A DNA stretch of 64,000 bases from Dictyobacter kobayashii (GTDB taxonomy: Bacteria; Chloroflexota; Ktedonobacteria; Ktedonobacterales; Ktedonobacteraceae), in assembly GCF_003967555.1 (NCBI RefSeq), contig NZ_BIFS01000001.1, positions 5,518,001 through 5,582,000 of the forward strand, in the 5' to 3' direction. A program made the position numbers and the translations under genes. Positions 37,798-46,441 of this stretch are shown piece by piece. The notes beneath the pieces are model-generated. The model searched no databases. It saw only the letters and a program-made list of their open reading frames with translations, and had not been told where the DNA came from. Each line of letters begins with the position of its first letter. The first letter of the stretch is position 1.

Positions 37798-38107
37798 TGT
37801 TGTTTTTTTCGTGTTTTATTGTTAAAAAGAGGATAAAATACAAAAAACGTATATATAGTATTTATTAATGTGATAGATCCATTGTTCTCGTTCGCCCAAT
37901 TTTTCCTGCTTTCCTGACCACGATATGTTGCATGGTGTCTATATATATGCTTTACAGGGTTATATTTGACTTCAAAATACGGTATGCTTTTCTTATACTC
38001 ATGGTAGAGTCGTACCTCATAGATCGACATCTGCACTGGACTCGCCATCGTTGTAGGATCGAACAATGTAGGAGCATAAAAATAGATCTCTACGAGGTGT
38101 ACCGATC

Positions 38108-39673
38108 ATGTTGTCAAAAACCTTACCGATGGTCTCTGCAGCCTTTCAGCAGTTGAGTCGCGCGCGCGTTGGCCTCATCAAACTTTATCGCCGTGCCGAC
38201 CTCGCTCCTGTTGTGTTGCTTATCGCCGGCATCTCATTCCTGGCCCATGTCCTGGTCGGCGACAATTACGGGTATTTCCGTGATGAACTCTATGTTCTGG
38301 CCATGAGCCAGCGTCCTGCCTTTGGCTATGTGGATGTTCCACCGCTGCTTCCCTGGATCACGCTGCTTCCCCGCTTGCTCACCGGCAATGCCTTATGGGC
38401 TATCCATGTGATCTCCGCGCTGTTCTGTGCGGGGACGATCATTCTGACAGGACTGATGGCCCGGCTCTTCGGCGGCGCGAGATGGGTCCAGGGGCTGGCT
38501 GCCCTGGGATCGGCGACGGCCATCGTCCTGCTGGCCGATGGTTCACTCTACACCTATGATGTCCTGGATGGCTTCTGGTGGACGCTGGCCGCCACCATCC
38601 TCATCGTCCTGCTGCGCGCTGAACAACCCCGACGCTGGCTCATGTTTGGCCTGGTGGCCGGGCTGGGATTATTGACGAAGGAGACCATCCTCTTCTGGGG
38701 TTCGCGTTGATTGTCGGCTTGCTGCTAACCCCACAACGTCGCCTGCTGTTCACCCGTTGGACGGTGTTTGGGGGCCTGATCGCCTGCGCTCTCCTCTTGC
38801 CATTCTTAACCTGGAATGCCTTCAATGGCTGGGCGTCAATGCAGTTTTGGACGAACTATCCTCAAAATCATAGTAGCGGTGCGTCGCCCCTCGATTTCCT
38901 GACCACCCAGATCCTCGGCATGAATCCTCTCTCGGTGTTCTTGTGGGGGCAGGGCTGTGGTACTTCTTCTCCGCACGCGGTGCACGCTATCGGGTCTTCG
39001 GGTGGGCGTTTCTCATCCTCTTCGTGCTCTTCATTGTGATTCAGGCGAAATCCTATTTTCTGGCGCCAGCCTACCCGCCGTTGTATGCTGGTGGGGCGGT
39101 GCTGTTCGGTCAATGGCGGCTGCGCTGGCGCCGATGGATCGCGGCCTATCCCGTCGTGCTGGTCGTGAGTGCTCTACTGCTAGCCCCTGTGGCGATGCCG
39201 ATATTACCACTTGCCATATATGGACCGATTTATGGTAAAAATAGCCAGGAAGCAGGCAATATTTACGGCTTGTCGCAGCCCCTGGTGGATCGCTTTGGCT
39301 GGGAGGAACAGGTCGCGTTGATTGCTCGGGTATATCACAGCCTGCCTATGAATGAGCAGCGGGTTGCCTGCATCTTTACTGAAAATTATGGCGAGGCTAG
39401 TGCGCTCTTGAAATTCGGTGGGCGTTATCATCTGCCCCACCGATCAGCGGACACAACTCCTTCTATATCTGGGGGCCGGCGGGATGTACTGGCCAGGTTG
39501 TCATCACGATTAATATTCCTCCCCAGGACGTGGCACGGGGGTTCCGCTCGGTGACGCTGGCCGCCAGGACTTCCTGCGACGAGTGTATAAGCTACGAGTA
39601 TCATGCTCCTATCCTGATCTTGCGGCAGCCGAAGGTACCTTTCATCTGGTCGCTTACTAAGTATTTTGATTAG
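38108..39673 (+). CDS. Glycosyltransferase family 39 (ArnT/PMT-like) membrane protein (three frame breaks)
   Basis: The N-terminal part has a hydrophobic segment (APVVLLIAGISFLAHVLV) and the family's first loop YGYFRDELYVLAMSQRPAFGYVDVPPLLPWI (acidic pair plus VxxPPL), followed by many membrane helices. It ends VTLAARTSC..SYEYHAPILILRQPKVPFIWSLTKYFD, like other bacterial GT39 proteins. Breaks near 38698 (G4 to G5), 38948 (G5 to G6) and 39437 (C4 to C5) each need one base; the total then is 522 residues. The family transfers sugars from polyprenyl phosphates to lipids or proteins outside the membrane. The end overlaps the converging response regulator by 17 bases. Confidence 0.82.
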
Positions 39674-40355
39674 TGAGAAGTATCAGGCCTTGTTGTAGGG
39701 CGACGGCGACGGCGGCGGTGCGCGAGTCTACCTGGAGTTTAGCGAAAATGGTGGTCAGGTGGGCCAGCACGGTGCGTTCGCTGATGCCGAGCTGGTGCGC
39801 GATCTCTTTGTTGCGCTCCCCACGCGCCACGGCGCTCAGGATGGTCAGTTCACGTTCGGTCAGGTCGTTGGCATATTTCTTACGGCTGGCTTGTGGCATG
39901 GGAGGTTGCCGGGGCATTGAAGTTTCTGGTTGCGCTGCCATCAGGGCGCGTTGGAGCAGTTCTGGTGACAGCAATACCTGTCCCTGGGCCGCGCTACGAA
40001 TGGCCGCTAGCAGGACCTCCAGCTCACAATCTTTGAGCAGGTAGCCATGGGCTCCGGCGGATAGTCCACGCAGTACCAGTTCATCATCGTTGTAGGTGGT
40101 CAGCAGGATGACGGCCACTCCGGGATGCTGGGTACGGATATGTTCTAGCGCCTCCAGCCCATCCATACCCGGCATGCGGATGTCCATCAAGACCACATCT
40201 GGTCGTAGCTCCGCCACCTGGCGCAAGGCCGAAGCCCCGTCGTCCGCCTCTCCCACCAGCCCAAAATCCTCGCTCACCTCCTCCAGAGTCATGCGTATCC
40301 CCTTGCGCATCAAGGGATGATCATCCACGATCAAGACTTGAATTGGCTGTTTCAT
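39657..40355 (-). CDS. NarL/FixJ-type response regulator
   Basis: The 232-residue protein has a receiver domain with phospho-acceptor Asp58 in VVLMDIRMPG, acidic DD at 11-12 and Lys in LLKDCE, then a LuxR-type HTH LTERELTILSAVARGERNKEIAHQLGISERTVLAHLTTIFAKLQVDSRTAAVAVALQ. It overlaps the histidine kinase gene by 4 bases (ATGA), so they are cognate partners translated together. Its targets are not evident. Confidence 0.9.
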   Translation of the reverse strand: MKQPIQVLIVDDHPLMRKGIRMTLEEVSEDFGLVGEADDGASALRQVAELRPDVVLMDIRMPGMDGLEALEHIRTQHPGVAVILLTTYNDDELVLRGLSAGAHGYLLKDCELEVLLAAIRSAAQGQVLLSPELLQRALMAAQPETSMPRQPPMPQASRKKYANDLTERELTILSAVARGERNKEIAHQLGISERTVLAHLTTIFAKLQVDSRTAAVAVALQQGLILLTNQNT

Positions 40356-41632
40356 GCTTCTACCTCTTCAGCATTGGTCGGAAAGGTCATCGCGAGCAAC
40401 GTCCCCTGTCCCGGCACGCTCTGTATCTCAAATTGACCCATGACCTGGCGTGCCCGTTCGCGCAAGCCGACCAGCCCATAATGTCCGCTACCGATGGCGG
40501 CCAGATCGGGCAGGCCGATCCCATCATCGCGGATCTCCAATTCTAGCTCCTGCGCGTGGCGAACGAGCGTGATCCAGACGTGGTTGGCCTGGGCGTGGCG
40601 CGCGATATTGTTGAGTCCCTCCGTGATTGTTCTGAGCACATGTTCACAGCAGGCAGGTGGTGTTTCCGGCAGCGCATCCAATTCCGCGACGCAGATAATA
40701 CCAGTCGCGTCCGTAAAACGTTCAATTTCTTGCTGGACCATTTCGCGGAGCGTCTCGGGCGTTGGGACATTGGTGCGCAGATCGCTAATGGCTGCGCGGG
40801 CCTGGGCCAGTGCCAGGCGTGCGCTGGCGGCTGTCTCACTGACAATTTCGCTGGCTCGCTCGCTACGTTGATGGGCCAGGTGCGACTTCGCCACATCGAG
40901 CTGGCGAATCAGACTGAGCAGGTTCTGCGCCAGCGTATCATGCCACTCGCGGGCCAGGCGCTGCCGCTCATTCTGGCGCGTCAGAATGGTGATCTGTCGC
41001 GTTGAAACCTCCAGGCGTGTATTGGCCTCTTCCAGGGCTGCGTGGCTCTTCTGCAGCTTTTCATAGAGTTGTCCCTGCTGGATGTAGAGTACCAGGTAGC
41101 CAACGACAAACATAAATAGCGGGGCCGTGCTGTCCACGCGCATATTATCCAGAAAGGCGTCCCAGCTTCCCTGGGCGAACGTGCTTACCAGGGCTTTGGC
41201 GATGAAGAGCAGACTGGCGACGATCAAGGTGGCCCGCGCCTGAGGCAGCATGCCTGTTGCTCCCAGGATCAAGGCCAGGTAGATCAGTAAGATAAAGTTT
41301 TCGTTGCCGATGACCGCCCCCAGTAGCAGGATCAAGACGGCCTGGACGACCAGGTAGGGCCAGGCTAAGCGTGGCGCGATCTTCTCCTTCCGGGCTAACC
41401 AGAAACAACCACCGTGTAGCGCAACCAGGCCGGTCAGGGCCACGATCGACAGGGAGTGGGTAGAGAGCAGTTCAACAAAGTCCAGCGAGGTACAAAGACT
41501 CTTTGTGGCCTGGGTACTATTGATGCACTGCTGGGAGCTGCCGCTCCACAAAGAAAAGATGGCCCATATATAGAGTGGAATAAGCCAGAGCAGCAACGGC
41601 ATAGCAGGTTGTGCATCCTTGATACGTTTCAT
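40352..41632 (-). CDS. DesK/NarX-type sensor histidine kinase
   Basis: The 426-residue protein has about six transmembrane segments in residues 10-190, a coiled-coil stretch (LYEKLQKSHAALEEANTRLEVSTRQITILTRQNERQR), the HisKA_3 phosphorylation site REWHDTLAQNLLSL with His231, and a HATPase domain (TEGLNNIARHAQANHVWI N-box, EIRDDGIGLP G1 box, GHYGLVGLRERARQVMG G2). The lack of an external domain suggests sensing in the membrane. It phosphorylates the downstream regulator. Confidence 0.88.
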   Translation of the reverse strand: MKRIKDAQPAMPLLLWLIPLYIWAIFSLWSGSSQQCINSTQATKSLCTSLDFVELLSTHSLSIVALTGLVALHGGCFWLARKEKIAPRLAWPYLVVQAVLILLLGAVIGNENFILLIYLALILGATGMLPQARATLIVASLLFIAKALVSTFAQGSWDAFLDNMRVDSTAPLFMFVVGYLVLYIQQGQLYEKLQKSHAALEEANTRLEVSTRQITILTRQNERQRLAREWHDTLAQNLLSLIRQLDVAKSHLAHQRSERASEIVSETAASARLALAQARAAISDLRTNVPTPETLREMVQQEIERFTDATGIICVAELDALPETPPACCEHVLRTITEGLNNIARHAQANHVWITLVRHAQELELEIRDDGIGLPDLAAIGSGHYGLVGLRERARQVMGQFEIQSVPGQGTLLAMTFPTNAEEVEA

Positions 41633-41875
41633 CTTCTATCGGTCCTCTTTGTAGTCGCTGTTTATAGATATGAGCAATGCTAGCTATCAATATTTCTGAC
41701 TCAAGTATAGCTGCTGCTGGTTGTCTAAAGGAAGAGAGGAAACTACATGTAGGATGCTACATGATTTTTCTGCTGCATGCTACGATGCGCGCCCATCATG
41801 GTTCCGCTTATATTTTGAACATGCAAGGGCAAACCATCAATGTAAAGTAAGTACACACTTGAAAGGAAGCAGCAC

Positions 41876-42130
41876 ATGGCAAACAAATTTATGTCGCAGC
41901 AAGGAAGCAATCCCTGGGCCTTTAATCGCCTGGCCCTGGTCCTAACCATCGTCCTGATCGTCGTCATCGCCTTATTCTGCATCTGGTACTTTGGCAAGCA
42001 TCCAGGCAGTAGTCAGCCCGGCCCTGGCGAGATCAATCCCGGTCCGAAGCATACCCGGCTTGTTGTCCCTCAGCAATCAGCCTTAGCGACCCCGGATCGC
42101 AGCGGCGATTTCATCATTAGTCTGAACTAG
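41876..42130 (+). CDS. Small single-pass membrane protein
   Basis: The 84-residue protein MANKFMSQQGSNPWAFNRLALVLTIVLIVVIALFCIWYFG has one transmembrane helix (about residues 19-40) and a Pro/Gly-rich tail with PGPGEINPGPKHTR. GAAAGGAAGCAGCAC precedes the ATG and a strong hairpin follows, which supports a real gene. No family is recognised. The 41633-41875 gap holds the kinase promoter region and no gene. Confidence 0.6.
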   Translation: MANKFMSQQGSNPWAFNRLALVLTIVLIVVIALFCIWYFGKHPGSSQPGPGEINPGPKHTRLVVPQQSALATPDRSGDFIISLN

Positions 42131-42134
42131 TCCG

Positions 42135-42169
42135 GGCGGCATGGCCGCGATAGAAGCGGCCATGCCGCC
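42135..42169. terminator. Strong GC-rich hairpin terminator
   Basis: GGCGGCATGGCCGC pairs perfectly with GCGGCCATGCCGCC across GATAGAA, between the small membrane gene and the converging phosphotransferase gene. Confidence 0.7.
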
Positions 42170-42176
42170 ACGCACT

Positions 42177-43313
42177 TTAGGACGGGGTGCTCGACATGAA
42201 TTCCAGGCATTGCCAATCCATTACCGCGTTGAAAAGGCATTGCAATTTGGGCCACCAGTAGGTCCTGGATGAGCCGTTGCTGGCGTCCCAGATAGGTACT
42301 TCGAGCCAGTCGATCAGGCCGATGCGGTAGTCGTCGAGCAGTTCTTCCCAGCTGTAGTTGTTGACGCCGCTGGCTGTGAGCGTGTCGTGGTAGCGGCGCA
42401 ATGCGCGCAGCTCACGCTGGCCTTCGTGGCGCTGCGCGGGAGTCCAAAAGGTTGCCAGCATATTGGCGAGGTCCAGTGCCCCGATGTGCACCTGTGGGCT
42501 CTGCCAGTCGAGCAGGTAGCTTGTGCCAGGCAGCTGGCGTGGGCACAGGAAGTTGGAGAAGTAAGCGTCGCCATGGGTTAGCGTTTGTTTGCTGCCCGTT
42601 GCGAAGCGCGGAGCCAGCCGCTGTTCCCAGTAGTGTGGCATACGCTCTAGCCACTGCTCAATGCCAGTACGCAGCTCGGCAGGCAGGGTTGAGCCGGGCT
42701 CACTTGCCATTAGCTGCTCCCACTCCTGAATGCGTCGTTGGGTGTAGCGTTGAGCGGGCGCCTCCTCGGCCTGCCACATACCGGCCTGTGCCACCTCTGT
42801 TTTGAGCAAGGGATGCTCCCACCAGAAAGCATGCAGGCGTGCAAGCGTATCGATGGTCGCCTCGATATACTCGGGTCGCGGCACACTCCCGCTGGTATCT
42901 ATCGTCTCGGCGCGCGTCACCGGTTGACGATGCGTCTCAGAGAGATCCTGCAGGAGCAGGTACGAGTTGCCGCTTTGCGCATCATAGCTAGCCGCGTAGC
43001 AGGGTGGGATTATCTTTGGATGCTCGGGAAGTGTAGCGACCGTCTGGTAGAAGCGCACCTCTTTCGCCTGGGCTCGGATGCACCACGCTTCCCGCGTGTT
43101 GCGCTTCAAGACCAGTCGCGTTGGCGCCTGCTCCGGTGCGTCAGCGGAATAGTGTAGCGTGAGATGGCTGGTCTGCGAATTAAAGGCATCTGTCGTTTGT
43201 AGTTCGACGGCCACCACCTCGCCGTGGGGCAAGGTACCAGATTGGCGTAGCGCCTGCGTCAACCAGGCAGGCGTAATATTACCGCTTTCTGCGGCGGCAA
43301 ACAGCTCGGCCAT
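42177..43313 (-). CDS. Phosphotransferase (APH/DUF227-like kinase)
   Basis: The 378-residue protein has a small-molecule kinase pattern: TRLVLKRN (ATP-binding Lys), YLLLQDLSETHR, TIDTLARLHAFWWEHP, the catalytic LTHGDAYFSNFL (HGD..N), and YLLDWQSPQVHIGALDLANML (metal DWQ). The layout is that of the ecdysteroid-kinase-like/CHK and aminoglycoside phosphotransferase group. It phosphorylates a hydroxyl of an unknown compound. The start at 43313 has AAAGGAGGAACCC directly upstream. It stands alone. Confidence 0.82.
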   Translation of the reverse strand: MAELFAAAESGNITPAWLTQALRQSGTLPHGEVVAVELQTTDAFNSQTSHLTLHYSADAPEQAPTRLVLKRNTREAWCIRAQAKEVRFYQTVATLPEHPKIIPPCYAASYDAQSGNSYLLLQDLSETHRQPVTRAETIDTSGSVPRPEYIEATIDTLARLHAFWWEHPLLKTEVAQAGMWQAEEAPAQRYTQRRIQEWEQLMASEPGSTLPAELRTGIEQWLERMPHYWEQRLAPRFATGSKQTLTHGDAYFSNFLCPRQLPGTSYLLDWQSPQVHIGALDLANMLATFWTPAQRHEGQRELRALRRYHDTLTASGVNNYSWEELLDDYRIGLIDWLEVPIWDASNGSSRTYWWPKLQCLFNAVMDWQCLEFMSSTPS

Positions 43314-43693
43314 GGGTTCCTCCTTTAAATAGTCCCGGTGTGTGGAATAGTAATGGTAGATGCGGGCACATGAGAGGCAGGTACGGAGCTGTCGTGGGAC
43401 AGGTGGAAGACATGGCGTGAACAGATCGTGAAAAACAAGGAGCAGGGGAGCGCCATGCGTAGCGTACTCTGCATGTTCATGTACCCGGCCACACCAACAA
43501 ACTACTGCACCCTGCATCGGGTGCAAAGCTTCTTTTTATGGATAATAGAGCGTGAATCAATGGTACATGATTAGCAGAGAATCATTTGCGATATACTCCC
43601 TATAAGTTTAATCATCCTCATTATAGTGCTTTATATGATTGTTTGTCAAATTAGTTGGCAATTTACGCAATTGTTAAATATTACCTGCTTTCT

Positions 43694-43862
43694 ACAGGGC
43701 TTTTTCATGTTCGTCCAGCGATCGCAGGGAGATCACAAGCAAGCGATCAAGTGTGGAGTGTGTTTGGTGGGCGGCCGCAGCCGCCCACCAAACACACTCC
43801 ACACTCCACACTCCTAACCCGGCGCCGCAGGCGCCAAAGAGGACCATTTAAAAGCCCTGCGC
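43694..43862. repeat. Nested inverted repeat with a perfect 54-bp hairpin
   Basis: The core 43751-43804 has 25-bp arms (left arm begins GTGTGGAGTGTGTTTGGTGG) and a CGCA loop, with no mismatch. It is followed by ACTCCACACTCC and a GGCGCC GCA GGCGCC mini-dyad. Outer arms CAGGGCTTTT (43694) and AAAAGCCCTG (about 43851) enclose all of this. The 43527-43954 gap has no gene. Confidence 0.7.
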
Positions 43863-43954
43863 TTTCTAGTATTGCTCTTGTACAATAGAGGAAAATATGC
43901 GTTCTAATAAATATAAATGAGTTTTTCTTTTTTTATGTTGAAAGAACAATAGTT

Positions 43955-44784
43955 ATGGTACGTCGTTGCTTTGCATTATTATTGTTACTCCTATTATGTA
44001 TCGTTTGTGTCTGGCCCGCGCCCGTCATGGCGGCCGGAGGACAGCAGAAAGAGTATCGGGCCAGCGCGTTTGATGAAGATATTCAGATTCAGCCGGACGG
44101 CGCGCTGCTGGTGACAGAGACGGTGACTTTTCGCTTTAGCGGCGGCCCTTTCACCAGTGTTTTCCGCGCTTTGACCCCCAATAAAGGGGACAACATCACC
44201 TTTGAAGACGCTGCGATGAAGAGTGATAATGGGCAGTACGACGACCTCTTTCTGCTGGCCCTCCTGAGTTTCATTCTGACTGGCATCCTCATGGGTAGCA
44301 TTACGCAATATTACTGGTGTCTGCTCTTTCCCGACTTCGGCCTGCTGGTCCTGGCCGCTGTTGTGGTGGGCTATCGGGGGGCTTTAGCGCGGTGAAAGAT
44401 GAGTGGTGGCCAAAGGCCTGGAGCTGGCGCCAGTTTTCGCGCTATCTACAGCAGGCTTGCATGACCCCGTTTTTCTTGAAGCGCGAAGGTCCTGAGATGG
44501 TTGCATCCTACTTGCCCTATGCCGCTGGTTTTGGCCTGGCAGATGGCTGGATACGCCAGTTTTATCTTCCCACCGAGTTTAACCTGCCAATCTGGTTTCC
44601 AATCAGCAGCAGTGAACCGAGCAAGCAGCATTTCGCCTTTGAACAGGCTATGTACGCAGCCAACATCTTGATCCCCAGAAACCAGGGCGCACGTGGCACT
44701 GTTTATATGGGCGCGGGCGGTGGCTTTTCAGGTGGTGGTGGTTTCTCAGGTGGCGGTGGCGGAGGAGCCAGCGGCGCCTCCTGA
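43955..44784 (+). CDS. DUF2207-type membrane protein, shortened (one frame break)
   Basis: The N terminus is a signal peptide (MVRRCFALLLLLLLCIVCVWPAPVMAAGG), followed by FDEDIQIQPDGALLVTETVTFRFSGGPFTSVFRAL, the DUF2207 start. Two or three membrane segments follow (LLALLSFILTGILMG, LLVLAAVVVGY), then YLPYAAGFGLADGWIRQF and the Gly-rich ending GGGFSGGGGFSGGGGGG. Family members are typically about 550-620 residues; here only about 276 remain, with a jump from DAAMKSDNGQYDD straight to a late membrane segment. A loss in the G6 run near 44383 explains the frame break. An internal deletion or a short variant is likely. Confidence 0.65.
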
Positions 44785-44918
44785 TACTCGTCAAATACTG
44801 CGTGTGTTGTGCAGGCGGACCTTATTGTCCCAAGCGTACTCAGATTTTTGACTTTTTGCAAGGTTTTCCAGCACGAAGGCTGATCAGCCTTTTGTAACTC
44901 GCGTACGGCTCCAGCTTG

Positions 44919-44962
44919 CAAATCCCTATGTAATATATTATAATATATTGCATAGGGATTTG
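44919..44962 (+). promoter_or_regulatory. 44-bp AT-centred palindrome upstream of the EXLDI gene
   Basis: The arms CAAATCCCTATG and CATAGGGATTTG flank a TAATATATTA-TAATATATTG centre; only one base pair is imperfect (T/G). It lies 54 bases before the EXLDI start. It could be an operator, a promoter dyad or a terminator of the DUF2207 gene. Confidence 0.5.
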
Positions 44963-45015
44963 TAGACGTATGCAGAGAAATATGACCCGAAATAATTACC
45001 AGTAAGGAGGCATTT

Positions 45016-45537
45016 ATGCTCATGCCAAACAAAACATTTTACATCGCGGATACGGACCTTCCACTACTCGACCAGGCTCAGCAGGTCACGGGCGCAAACA
45101 TTTCCGTCACCATTGTAAAGGCGCTCCAGAAACTGGTGCAGGAGCAGCACACAAAGGAAGGCGGCTTCGAAGACATTGTGGTCAGGGTGGGCAGCCATGC
45201 ACCTTTCCAGAAGAAGCAATTCAAAGGAAAGCTGCTCGCGGCCCACAAAGTACGTCGTGATCCAGCTGGCACCGCAGTCCACTCCGTGGTTGTCTATCAG
45301 ACCCCAAAGGGGTACTTCGCCGTACGCACAAAAGACACGATTGATTGGACGCGCCTATCCAACCGTTCAGAGCAAGATTGGGAAAACTGGGGCTGGTCCC
45401 AATATGAGCAAGAACGCGAATTAGCGCTCGACATCTATCCCACGCTCGAAGAGCTCCAGCCCAACATCCCGGTCGAACTCTATGATGCCGTCCTGAATGT
45501 GCTCAACGGCGACGACATCGAAATTTTAGACGTATAG
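45016..45537 (+). CDS. EXLDI-type protein
   Basis: The 173-residue protein starts MLMPNKTFYIADTDLPLLDQAQQVTGANISVTIVKALQKLVQEQ, a ribbon-helix-helix-like N terminus typical of the EXLDI family, and ends DDIEILDV, the E-x-L-D-hydrophobic signature that names it. The middle carries VVVYQTPKGYFAVRTKDTIDWT. The function is unknown; the N-terminal fold suggests DNA binding. GTAAGGAGG sits 5 bases before the ATG. A CAGGGT-A-ACCCTG dyad (about 45560) follows, before the end of the azole-peptide cluster. Confidence 0.72.
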   Translation: MLMPNKTFYIADTDLPLLDQAQQVTGANISVTIVKALQKLVQEQHTKEGGFEDIVVRVGSHAPFQKKQFKGKLLAAHKVRRDPAGTAVHSVVVYQTPKGYFAVRTKDTIDWTRLSNRSEQDWENWGWSQYEQERELALDIYPTLEELQPNIPVELYDAVLNVLNGDDIEILDV

Positions 45538-45589
45538 CATTAACCTTTTTTGTTTAACACAGGGTAACCCTGCTCGCGTCGCTTATAAG

Positions 45590-46406
45590 TCAAAACAAAC
45601 CTGGACGTGAGGACGGATTACCCTGAGCATTCCCCATACCCTTTGCTCCTTTGGCAAAGAGTAGCAAGATAACAAAAAAGCTAAAATGAGCAACAATCAA
45701 AGGAAATAAACTCTGATAGGTTAGCGCGAGATAGCCCTGGATCAATCCCATCACAAATGCTGAAGACATCGGCAGGAGCGCGGGCTCCCAGGATGGCATC
45801 GTGATGGCCTGGATGCCAGTAAATGCAAGCACCGTAATCCAGAGTGCGATCGTGACCCAAAGCCATGAGCCAAAAAGGGGAGTGCCAGGCCACGAAATGC
45901 CAGTTCTTCCCCTGTTGTAGTCAGAGCGGCTAGCAGAAAGCCACCTCTAGGCCAGAGTTGATGTGCCGTATTGTAGCCTCTAATCCAACCAGTACTTCCA
46001 AGGGTCTCTAGTTCGGAATAGGCTCGTGCTGGTTGTCCCTCAGCTGTAAGATCATGCCCTTAAACAGGATAATCCCTTGCGCAAGAGTACTCCCTAGTGC
46101 GGCGTAGCCCATACCGATCAAGATTCCTTGTGGGACGCCAGCCAGGCTGACGTGTATAGGAATGACCAGTTGTGGTAGAAACAGGGCAACTACTGTATAG
46201 AGCAATAGCCCTGGCATCCCATAGAAACCTGCGCGCAGCATCATAATAGCCGAGCCTCGAGGCACATATCTGGTCAAACCTGTCAAAGGCAATACACGTC
46301 TGGCGATGATTTCAGTACACCAATAACTCCAGATATACAATGTCGCGAGCAGCAATAATCCACATACCACAAACCAAAGATTTTCAAGTAAGCTTGTAAT
46401 CTCCAT
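45590..46406 (-). CDS. CPBP-like membrane protein of the azole-peptide cluster (two frame breaks)
   Basis: MEITSLLENLWFVVCGLLLLATLYIWSYW begins after GGAGACGCTCCT. Further membrane helices follow (MPGLLLYTVVALFLPQLVI, GILIGMGYAALGSTLAQGIILF). The next frame gives TLGSTGWIRGYNTAHQLWPRGGFLLAALTTTGEELAFRGLALP, and the last one LFGSWLWVTIALWITVLAFTG..IVAHFSFFVILLLF. One C near 46012 and one near 45885 restore 272 residues. EELAFR keeps the EExxxR motif, but the second-motif His is Gln (MGLIQG) and the final HxxxN has Phe for Asn, so protease activity is doubtful. It follows the YcaO gene and could give immunity. Confidence 0.7.
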
Positions 46407-46441
46407 AGGAGCGTCTCCACACATGTTCTTGAAACGCAGCT

